Source: Sparassis latifolia
Taxonomy: Eukaryota > Basidiomycota > Agaricomycetes > Polyporales > Sparassidaceae
Direction: 5' to 3'
NCBI GenBank assembly: GCA_018466975.1
Contig: CM031560.1
Coordinates: 2,790,001 to 2,854,000 of the forward strand
DNA: 64,000 nt
A program made the position numbers and the translations under genes. The notes under the pieces were generated by a model that was given only the letters and a program-made list of their open reading frames with translations, had not been told where the DNA came from and did not search any database. Below are positions 55,602 through 64,000 of this stretch, piece by piece. Each line of letters opens with the position of its first letter. The stretch's first letter is position 1.

Positions 55602-57597
55602 TCACTCCAGTTCTGTTTTCAGACGCTTTTCAATAGCCTCCACAGATGCAGAAGTCGATGCTCTCCTTTTCCGTGAGTAGATAGCACTGGGGGACACCTC
55701 CTGTATCTCAGGTGTTTGCTTGGATGGACCCGGCTGAGAAGTGAGACCAGCCTTTGCCTTCTTCGCCCCACGCCTGAACTTGCGCACCCAGCGGTCGATT
55801 TCTGGTTTTAACTGGTTGATTCCGGAAGTTAGGCAGGATAATATGAACTGTGCGAACCTGTCTTGAATCTCACATAAGCTTGCGCATAAGCCTCCAGAGA
55901 TCTTCGTGAATGCTGACATAGAGGAGTGAGCAACCGAGAATATTATTGCAAGAGAGAAAGCTTGCGCACCTTAGCCGCGAACGGCTTCCACTGCTCGGTG
56001 CGAGTCATGGATTCCCAATTCGGGTGGGATGCTACGTGCCTGGCGAGAACACGCAGATCGGCTGAGAGGAATTGATCACCTGAATGCCCCATGTTACGCA
56101 GATCGTCATCGGTATCGTAGTCCGACTCTGTGGGTCGTTTGGTACCAGTGATGCCTTGGTGAACGTCAGACTCGCCTCCAGATAATAACCCAGAGTCAGC
56201 GCCACACTCGTTGTTGCCGCTGGATGAGTGCTCGGGAAGGCCTTTGTTTTGGGCCACTGCTTTCTTCCTAGCCGCAGCGAGTATCTTATCCGGTAAATCA
56301 GGGCGCCGGGTCCAGTAGCTCGACCACGAAGCCGCAGAATGATACGGAGCCTGAGGTCGGGCCACTGAGTGAAGATAATATCAGTATATGGGGCACGTAC
56401 CTTCTCGGCGAGTAAAGCACACAGCTTCGCTTGCTTCAGGTACGGATTCTTACTGAGCTTCCGTTGAATGAACTTGATGAAAAAGTTCATATCCTCCTCC
56501 ACGAACCTTCTCCCTTTTATTGGCGCATGCGCAGAAAGAGGTGGGGACGGCGTGCGTGATGGTAGTTCGGAGATCCGGAGGTTATTAGGAGTTGGGCGCG
56601 GGCTCACAACGTCTTCTACATGATGCTGAACGGTAGTAGCTGGCTTATCCGAAGATCGCTTCGACTTTATAACGTGGCGGTCATGACGCTCACCGTGCGC
56701 CCGGTAAGTGTTGGTTTCACGAGTCGGTGCAGAAGTGTACGGATGGCTTTTGTGATGCTCGTCCCGGTCTGTTAACCAGGGGAGAGACGCAGAGACTTGT
56801 GTTTCAATTTGCCGTCCAGTATTGCTCGAGGATGACTGAGAAGTAGAAGACTTCTCAACCGTCGCAGGCTTTACAGGATGCTGCAGATTTGCCGCGGCCT
56901 GGTCCAGTCTATCAATATGTTCGAGGTAGTAATCCTTCCATGCCATCGCTGGATGGTTATTGACCTATATTAATAACCTGTCAGCAAATCGCCGTGAATC
57001 CTAACAGGAACGTACACCATGCAGCGCTTCTAGGGCTAAGCGTTTCGTCTGTTTCTTTATGCTTCCCTCATGCAGTGCCTGGATGAGGCATTGTTCGTCG
57101 TCTGGAACGGTCCCCACCGCAACATTCATTTGCAGTGCACTCTGCACAAGGTGCATCAATGTGAGGTTAATCGCATACGCTTGCTGGCCCAAGCCCGCTC
57201 GGCCTATATTCGACGCGAAGAATGGCTGGTTCAACAGGTGCTGAAGGTCAGCATGACTGAGGAACTGCGCAATGTTCTGGTTAGCAACCTGGGGCGCTCT
57301 GGTTAGGCAGGCGGCATTGCCGGGAACTGTTGGGGAGGTATTCTGTGGACCAGTTTGATTGGTCTGTGGCAAGGAGAAGCTTTGGTTAGGTTGCTGCAGT
57401 AAATTCTGGTTGTATTGGGGGAAACCCTGGTAAGGGTTGTTGGAGAGCTGAGTGTGAGGGAGAAAAGGGTTCTGTGGCGCAGCCGCGAAGGGGTTGTTGG
57501 TGCCAGCTAACTGGGCATACATGGAGAGCAGATCGGAAAGTCGAGCATGATCGGCGGTGTTACCGCCTGTGTTCTGCGGCGCGAAATTCGGGTTCAT
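55602..57597 (-). CDS. Rap1-type Myb-domain protein (593 aa)
   Basis: Exons (minus) 57016-57597, 56401-56964, 55970-56350, 55858-55912 and 55602-55801 (introns 50-57 nt, all phases consistent) give 593 residues. The first 190 residues are Asn/Gln/Pro-rich, with repeated NPF/NPYQGF-like words (MNPNFAPQNTGG, NPFLPHTQLSNNPYQGFPQY). A Ser/Thr-rich linker follows. From about residue 345 there is a Rap1/TRF2-interacting Myb-like unit: GRRFVEEDMNFFIKFIQRKL, LCALLAEKAPYHSAASWSSY and WTRRPDLPDKIL. A second related unit follows: LSADLRVLARHVASHPNWES, EQWKPFAAK and HSRRSLEAYAQAYVRFKTEI. Rap1 acts at telomeres and as a transcription factor; this protein lacks an obvious BRCT domain, so I call only the DNA-binding type. 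Conserved in-phase splicing shows the gene is intact. Confidence 0.7.
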
Positions 57598-57775
57598 CGC
57601 GACTGAAAGGATCAGATAGTCGAGCGAAGGGGAGTGCTGGATGTTGTAGGTGCCCCGTGCTTTCGCGTAAATCCCGTGACTGGACGCGTTCCACGATTGT
57701 AAGAACTGCTTCAAGTCCTACTACTGTATGCCCGTCTGAGCCGCGTCGTATACTCTCCCAGAAGGGTTCTCTGCC

Positions 57776-57933
57776 ATGTCGCAGTCCATCTTGGTTGGCT
57801 GTCTTGGCAACATTTGTCGTTCTCCCATTCGGGAGGCCGTCTTGAGGTATGTCGCAAAGGAGCGAGGCGTCGACCTCACCGTGGATTCCGCAGGTACTGC
57901 ACGGTATCGCATCGGCGAGGATCCAGATGACCG
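57776..57933 (+). pseudogene. First exon of a low-molecular-weight protein tyrosine phosphatase
   Basis: MSQSILVGCLGNICRSPIRE, then VDSAGTARYRIGEDPDDR, ending at a good GTGAGT donor. The P-loop C-x5-R (CLGNICR) followed by S matches LMW-PTP, enzymes that dephosphorylate tyrosine through that Cys. The downstream exons, which should carry the D-P general-acid motif near the C-terminus, are absent from the next kilobase, where hydrolase sequence begins instead. It lies head to head with the Myb gene, 178 bp apart, so it may be an old shared promoter with a truncated partner. Confidence 0.75.
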
Positions 57934-58234
57934 GTGAGTGGATCTACACTATAGTTATGACTATAACTCACTTATCGCGTGTCGGATGGTCGAGTGCCGT
58001 AGCTGTATACACGCTCTGCTAGCTCCGGGTTGCTGGGCGTGTGTAAAATCTACGAGTGGGCGCATGCGATGCAACCTAGAGTGCGGTCGGACGCACGACG
58101 CGCCTGTTTCCGCGAGGTCGCTCACTACCTCCGCGTCCCCGTTCGATCTGCTGTATGCCGACGTCGTGCTCTTCTTCCAGAACTGGAGATATCTCCCGGA
58201 ATAGTCCTCCAGCTCACACCAACGCCTTCTGGCC

Positions 58235-59450
58235 CACTCGACGAGTCGTATCCTTCAGTGGCGAATCTGTGGGCTATCTCCATCCATGTTATCCTGATCG
58301 TCATACAAGGTGTTTACATCTTGTCTATTCCTCTTATCGCCGTTCTTCGTCACTGCAGCTTTCATCGCGTATTCGGGCACGGTCCTGATCATCGTGTATA
58401 TGACCTGTTTCCTTCTGAACAAGGGTGTAAGTGGGGAGTTCGTGTATAGCGATGAACGTTCACTGGAAGGGTACGAGAGGAGGGACGGGGAAGTCTGGGT
58501 GTTTGTAAATGGTGTCGCCGTTGGGTAAGCGCAGCGCCTAACACTTGCTCGGATCGAGCTATACTGATCCGGCGCTAGAAAGCACTGGTTGAAGAGCAAC
58601 ATGAACAGACTCTCGGAAACATTCCGCCGACGCATCATCGGGGTCCACAATCCTACGTGAGTGTTAGTCTCGAGGGAAGGATTGAACTGATACTAATAAC
58701 AGCGTGATCACAGCGACGGGATCATTTTTGAAGTCATCCAGTGCCCCATCCAGCGCGACTTCTCCTATGACACGCAACAGAGCTATGCCTATCCGAAAAC
58801 TGCGCTGCTCGACCAGTCCATGCACAAAGTTGTGTTCCTCAGAGCGGCATCATTGCATCCATGGCGCTCGGCTGGCTGTACGCCGAGCTCCCCGCGGCGG
58901 CCCTTTCCAAGCTCGAAGTGTACGCCTTCGGCTGCGCGGCGAACCACTTCAACAACCCGGCGCGGCTCGCGTCCCATGTCCACCCCCACGGCCGCCAAAT
59001 CAACGGCACATCGCATCCCGCTACCACGAACGGGCACACTCCCGCACGCCTGCCCTCACTCCCATGGAGAACGCCGCCCGCGCCCGCACGGCGAGCCCCC
59101 CCCCGCATCGTCCCGCACATCGAGCACTACGCGAACGGGCGCGACTTCGTGTCGCGCTCGGCCGTGCTACTTCGCCGCCTCCGCGAACCACTTCGCGGGG
59201 CACGTGTTCGAGCAGCGCGGCGGGCACCAGCTGGACCAGCACTACCTCGACACGATGTTCCCGCTCGATGTCGCTCGCCGCGTGCGCGAGGAGAACGCGT
59301 TCATGGAGAGGTCGATGCGGAGCTGGTGGTCGCGCGGGAGCGGCCTGCGGCGGACGCGATTGGCCGGGCCCGGCTCGTCGGCGATCGCAAGGTGTGCAGC
59401 GCGGAGCTGCGCCGCAGGTAGGTTGACGCTGCGCGGGCGCAGATAGCTGC
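58235..59450 (+). pseudogene. Fungal alpha/beta-hydrolase-fold protein, frameshifted
   Basis: Segments occur in family order on the plus strand: PSVANLWAISIHVILIVIQG (membrane N-terminus), TAAFIAYSGTVLIIVYMTCF, RRDGEVWVFVNGVAVG, KHWLKSNMNRLSETFRRRII, GVHNPT, DGIIFEVIQCPIQRDFSYDT, HKVVF, then SGIIASMALGWLYAELPAAA, LSKLEVYAFGCAANHFNNPA, HIEHYANGRDFVSR, and GGHQLDQHYLDTMFPLDVAR. The expected nucleophile elbow (L-H-S-Q-G-G) between HKVVF and GII has been cut by a small deletion that also shifts the frame. Further frame changes occur near 58330 and 59170. The gene is therefore dead as written. The 59000-59450 part is very GC-rich. Confidence 0.75.
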
Positions 59451-59999
59451 TGCGAGGACGATGCGGGTGAAGGAGCTAAGCCGGCTTCGGCTCTACCGAA
59501 ACGGAGAAGTGCCTGAGCATATCCCGGCGTCCCCTCTTGCGAGCTAGGCTGGAATTGTCCTTGATACGCCGCTCGATGGATACATCTACATTCCCATGTT
59601 GTGCTCAATCTCTCAGGATCTGTTGGCCAACAATCTAACTTACACATGCACGTTCGCAAAATTATTATGCATCTGCGGGAGTTCGAATGCACGATATTTC
59701 GCAGACTGCGAGGAAGGGACCTTGTTGACAACTCTACCGAAAACATCCATTGCGTAACGTACATCCTCTAAATTACAGTTGCCGAGCGAAATACATACGG
59801 GCGGGCAAAATACCAGAGCAATACGATACGGTACTGTAATACGAACCCAAAGTCGAAAGCCATCCCACCTAATTCCCACAAACCTTCACAATATGCTGCC
59901 TAATCCTCGGCCACACCATCCTCACCGCGCGCTCGCCCATCCCACAGTCCAGATGCCTAAACCCATCAAACACGTCGCGTTCATACCCGCCCCCGACAA
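59451..59999. other. Stretch with one minus-strand coding-like fragment
   Basis: At 59870-60015 on the minus strand a frame reads LWNAFVGGGYERDVFDGFRH and LDCGMGERAVRMVWPRI. It directly follows the SMC2-like fragment but is not SMC sequence. No family was recognised. Confidence 0.35.
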
Positions 60000-60009
60000 A
60001 CGCGTTCCA

Positions 60010-60135
60010 CAGCCTTGAGCTCGTCGATCTTGCCTTCCTTGTTGTTCTTGAACTCATCCATGTCCTTCTCAAGCTTGTCAATCTCAGCAGTTGCATCCTT
60101 CTGCTTCTGCTGTGCCGTCTCGAGAGCAGTGGTAA
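60010..60135 (-). pseudogene. SMC2-like (condensin) coiled-coil fragment
   Basis: The minus strand encodes ALETAQQKQKDATAEIDKLE and KDMDEFKNNKEGKIDELK. This closely resembles the coiled-coil arm of the condensin subunit SMC2, where EKDM-x-EF-x-NN precedes the hinge-distal part. Only about 40 residues are present, joined to unrelated sequence on both sides, so it is an isolated piece. Coiled coils can look alike, so the assignment is moderate. Confidence 0.5.
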
Positions 60136-62106
60136 CTAGACACTGGGGATCTGAATAATGTACGTCGTACATCAACCGCAAATCTCTTCCTCGCTTATTG
60201 GCCTCTGCAACCTTTCTTCATATAGCATCACCTCAATCTGTCTAGTATATCGACTCTGCTCACAATGTTGTCAAACAGTTGATATACCTTGTGCCGTAGT
60301 CAGGTTCGGACCCATTGAATATTTGATCTACGACCTTCTCATCGTTGTCCTCCAGCTTCTGAACTATCTCCTTTACCTAGTGACCTGTCAATCATGCTGT
60401 GCAATCTTAGCAAATGACCACAGCACACCTTTGGGATAGCTCTGCCCAACCTTCTTCATCTGGTCTATTACCTCTATCGCCGGTTGAGGGGCTCGCCAGG
60501 AAGTAGGATGTCGTATTCTGCGTATGTGTTCTTGCATTTCGCTCATGAACATCTTCAATCGGCGATTCTCGTCAAAGACCTGTATCAAGGTGACACAGCA
60601 ATCACCATACACTGAAGAAGACTCGTACTCGTTTTACAGCGCTGGCCCTTTTCTTTGCTCGAGCCTTCGCACCGCATTCAAATTTTCTGGAGACATGAGT
60701 GAACAATGTCCTCTAGGAATACAAGATGATACCTGACCTTTCGATGCCGCGCGGTGTAAAGGTAACGACTCTAGTTCCTTTGTTGTATTCAACGTTACCG
60801 CATTTCCGCTAGAGAGAGGCTGTCAATCGTACCTAAAGCCCCTTAGTGTGTGTTCTCACCTGGTACGTGACGGCCTTTCTAACGGATGAGTCAAAGACTC
60901 TGCTGCGACTTCCGTTGTCTCGAGGTTCCACTGGGCTGTTGGTGTTAAATTGACCATTCGTCCCGAAATTGTCACACCCACCTGTGTCTAAGATCTCCTG
61001 GAAGGATGCGGTCTTAGCCCCCTTCTTCGCCAAAGTAGAAAGCGCAATTGCTGTCCCTGTACGGGAAAACATCAATGATGAACTTTCTTGGCACTGTAGA
61101 TTGATCTGTATACGCGATAGGTATGTCGTACGAGCCATAGGAGCTGCCGGAGCGTTATAGAGAGATAGTACGTCAACTTTGGATTAAGGCGGGTGGGCTG
61201 GGCTCTCCAGCTTGTGCACCTGCTTTTTGTGTCATGGTGTAGATGGGTGGCACAAAGGAAGGGTTCACTTGATGGGTGGGGCGTCCCATTGTCTATACAA
61301 CTTCATTCACGCTGTGAGCATGAGGCTCTGGAGCGGCGGCAAGCCGTGTTGGATCGCTCCTTGAATCTGATTGTTCTCAAAATTTTGAGTGAGGACATTG
61401 TCCTTGGCGAGAGAGAACAAGATGAGCTGCAAAGGTATCGAATCGCAGATGCAGGATCCTAGTGTAATGTCCAAGTTATGTTGTCTTGGACCGAGGGAAG
61501 GGAGTTCACGATGTCGAACACCATTCCCTCCAACAGGGAACACTACAGTCCACCCAAGACTGGACATATTGCTTGGAAGTGGCTTCGGGCGCGATGGGTC
61601 TCAGGCTCAAGCCTCAACTTGAAGGGCGTTGCACATCGATTTATGTGCAGCTCTGGCGACAAAGGGATGATACCCTAACAAAGGAAACGGCGTCATGATT
61701 AAAGCGCCACACAATCCGGGCGCGAGTCAAAATTTGGCTCGCTGATGGCCATGGGGGATTTCCAGATCTCCACTTTTGGCTCAGTATACTTAACGCTCCC
61801 GCGACAAGAACGTTGGTCGCCTCGCCCTACGCCATTTGAAACCAATGTGACATTTTTAAAGTACGTCTAAGTGACTCACACTTAAGGGGAAGTCAAAAGG
61901 TCGGCAGACAAACCCTCACGTTCAATTTCCACTAAATCAAAGTGGCGGAGCAGACTGATATCGTACGGAAGCATTCTACCCTTCGATGCATGGAGGTTGA
62001 ATGCGATGCCATAAATTTCGAGACTAGAAGCCGTGCTAGTAAGGGTTGGAGACGACAGGGTGCCAGCTAACGGCATGCGGGATCAGCCTTGCCAAGTAGC
62101 AGATAG
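60136..62106. other. Stretch without a recognised gene
   Basis: Frames up to about 100 codons occur (60833-61138 minus, 61193-61462 plus, 61882-62076 minus with SSLEIYGIAFNLHASKGRML), but none shows a known motif or a supported splice structure. Confidence 0.4.
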
Positions 62107-64000
62107 ATGCGGTCGAGTCAACAAAGACGATCAACAAAGACTGTAATTAAACTAGAACGAAAAATGCAGCTCGTAGTCTTGTTCAAGCGGACGGCGGCTG
62201 CCTGCGAAGACCAGGAGACAAAGGCGCCACGGGATATGCACGGGGAAGGGAGTCAGACGACAGTTGACCCTGCGGTGTCAATACCGTGTCTGTGCAACAA
62301 AAATCAATCAAGCACTCGCACAGGAAAGAGAGATACTCAACCTTTCTCGAACATGTTGTTCTATGTCGCTCAAGGACACCCCAACTATAAGCTTAATCGT
62401 TGTCTCTGGGAAAATGACACCGCAGACATGTCCAGCGAGACGACGCCTCAAATTGCTGCCACGACAGAGCCCTACCGAGTTATTCGAGTTCTCTTGCTCG
62501 AGCAGCTACGGCAGCAGACACCGCCGCCGTGGACTGATCGTGATGCGCTAGGGCACGCACTGATCTAAAGAGATTGAAAAGGTCAGCAGAGACCCCACGT
62601 GCCGGTGATGAGAACACACAGCTGAACACCATCCCATTACTGGCAATGACCTTCCAGCCTCGCTGCACAGATCGCAAGAAATTCGCCGTTGGATTTATCG
62701 AGTCCGGAAAATGTTGTCAGGGCAGGATTTCGTCCACATGCCTGAATAACTCTGCTTGCCACACTGAGACATGGACGGACGCTGTCACAGGTCCAAGGTG
62801 CGCATCCGCGGTAATGGACAAGGGGCGCACTGTCATAGATATCGCCATTGATAACAGGCAAATACCCGTCCAAGAAGGGAGTATTGCTGACAGCAGCCTC
62901 CCATTCTCCGTAAACACGTTAGCAGCAGGGGTGTGTCAATATAGTCACAGGGGTCTGCAACTCACCCCATTTGATGCACTGGAACATCACCCTTGCACAC
63001 GTGAGAGGAACCGGATGGACGAGACGCGAGGTCCTGGGAGATCTACAGAGGCCCGCAGACACGTCACCAGAAGAAGGTTGCACGATGTCACTGTCGGGAT
63101 CCAACAACGCCAATGTTCGTGCTGTCGGTCAGAATAGTTCCTAACACACTCTATACATAGAAACAAGAAATACTTTTATTTTCCTTGATCTGCTGGTAGA
63201 AGTTTGTTCGTAGTGACTTGCCCGGAATGGTAGGCGGAAGTTACCGGGAGCCAAACAGCCGAGGAATTACGGCCGGCCTGCGCTGGTGACCTCTGCCATT
63301 GCCACATTGCCACCTCTTTCTCACCCACGACTGGTCGTGGCCGCGCGTGTGTAAACTCGTCTTCAGTGACGAATGGGCGCATGTAAAGCCCGACTATTAG
63401 TGGCTTCAGACATACATTCAACCCATGTTGGCCGAACTCGACAAAACTGCATCTCGGGAAGCTGGACACTCCGACGAGGCCACGTCTCCACTAGTGGCAG
63501 CACCATCCGATTCAAGCCCACTATCGCGACGCCGAACCTCCACTCTACATGCTCGATCTGCTCGCCACCGAGGACGCCATTAAAGACCAAACCAGCTCTG
63601 CCGGTCAAGTAGTTATTTTTCCTACGTAGACTAAGTCTGTACTTACATGACACACCAGGACGTTGACAACGAAGGAAGGCATAAAGTCACATTTCGGAAA
63701 CGCATTCCACCTGTGTCGCAAGATCCTGCATCTTACCAAGCTCGTGGTCGACGCACATGACGGGCATGTTCAGATATAAGTAAAGGTAGGTTTCGAATTG
63801 TTGTTGCAGAAGCCTTTTGCTTATCTGGTTTGGCAGTTGATGCTTCAAGTGTGAATTACGAAACCTCTATTATCGTCTCAACACCGGTACAGTCAGTAAG
63901 GGTCCTGGCTGTGGTTTCTGTGCGCCAGGGTGGCACGTCTATCTTTTGGTATGCCACCACTACCCGTGGTATGCCATTGCCTGCAGGTCTGAGCAAGCAG
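62107..64000 (-). repeat. Inverted repeat block A' (partner at 5506-7866), continues past the window
   Basis: This is the reverse complement of block A, starting near 62107 at ATGCGGTCGAGTCAACAAAG and still matching at base 64000. It lacks about 465 bp that in A include most of the primase fragment; the junction is near 63105-63130. It carries the PRP8 fragment at 63590-64000 on the plus strand. Confidence 0.92.
63590..64000 (+). pseudogene. PRP8: PRP8 fragment in block A'
   Basis: This is the same fragment as at 5560-5930, inverted: [21 protein letters not shown] sequence after the intron acceptor near 63660, then KLVVD and the degenerate GPGCGF stretch. It is partial at the window end and non-functional. 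Confidence 0.8.

Noticed and set aside
58820..59765. Several long overlapping frames on both strands (up to 247 codons)
   Set aside because: They are shadow frames in the GC-rich part of the hydrolase pseudogene.

Overview
This window looks like nuclear DNA of a mushroom-forming basidiomycete (Agaricomycetes). The evidence is many short GT-AG introns (about 36-90 nt), a Tnp2-family (CACTA-like) transposase, a FunK1-type kinase remnant, a leucine-rich F-box protein, a C-terminally membrane-anchored WD40 protein, and several gene families known to me only from mushroom genomes. No rRNA, tRNA or CRISPR array was recognised, and codon use, splice signals and gene density are eukaryotic. All spliced models were built by hand from reading frame and splice-site consistency; none is backed by transcript data.

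Layout. 0.5-5.1 kb holds a badly broken PRP8 (spliceosome core) gene copy on the minus strand, interrupted by a foreign GC-rich segment. 5.5-7.87 kb is block A: a second PRP8 fragment, a DNA primase large-subunit fragment and unassigned sequence. Block A recurs inverted at 62.1 kb and runs off the window end. 8.6-10.9 kb is a coiled-coil/membrane orphan gene. 11.67-14.02 kb is block B (a small orphan gene plus a decayed F-box gene), repeated inverted at 52.73-55.26 kb, where the F-box gene is intact. 15.1-17.0 kb is a ten-exon flavin monooxygenase. 19.4-21.2 kb holds unassigned coding remnants and a third PRP8 fragment. 21.5-22.3 kb is a paralogue of the 11.3 kb orphan. 23.5-29.5 kb has small orphan genes, an inverted-repeat segment and a perfect 35-bp palindrome. 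31.2-32.0 kb encodes two tandem RNase H1 N-terminal-like domains. 32.6-35.0 kb is a 716-residue lineage-specific protein with a 38-residue repeat. 37.0-41.3 kb is an apparently intact Tnp2 transposase of 1330 residues, followed by a Harbinger-like MITE. 42.6-46.6 kb has a cysteine-motif gene and a 2OG-dioxygenase-like gene. The promoter of the latter, with an array of ACGCGT boxes, exists as an inverted copy at 36.1-36.65 kb. 50.2-52.0 kb is a WD40 gene, 52.2-52.7 kb a FunK1 remnant cut by block B', 55.6-57.6 kb a Rap1-type Myb gene, and 57.8-60.2 kb fragments of an LMW-PTP, an alpha/beta hydrolase and an SMC2-like gene.

Two themes dominate. First, pieces of normally single-copy housekeeping genes (PRP8, PRI2, SMC2, LMW-PTP) are scattered through a repeat-rich region, with introns still in place, so they were copied as DNA and not from mRNA. 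Second, three pairs of inverted repeats (A/A', B/B', C/C') are nested around the transposase. This suggests repeated inverted segmental duplication around a mobile-element nest, with donor and derived copies decaying at different rates.
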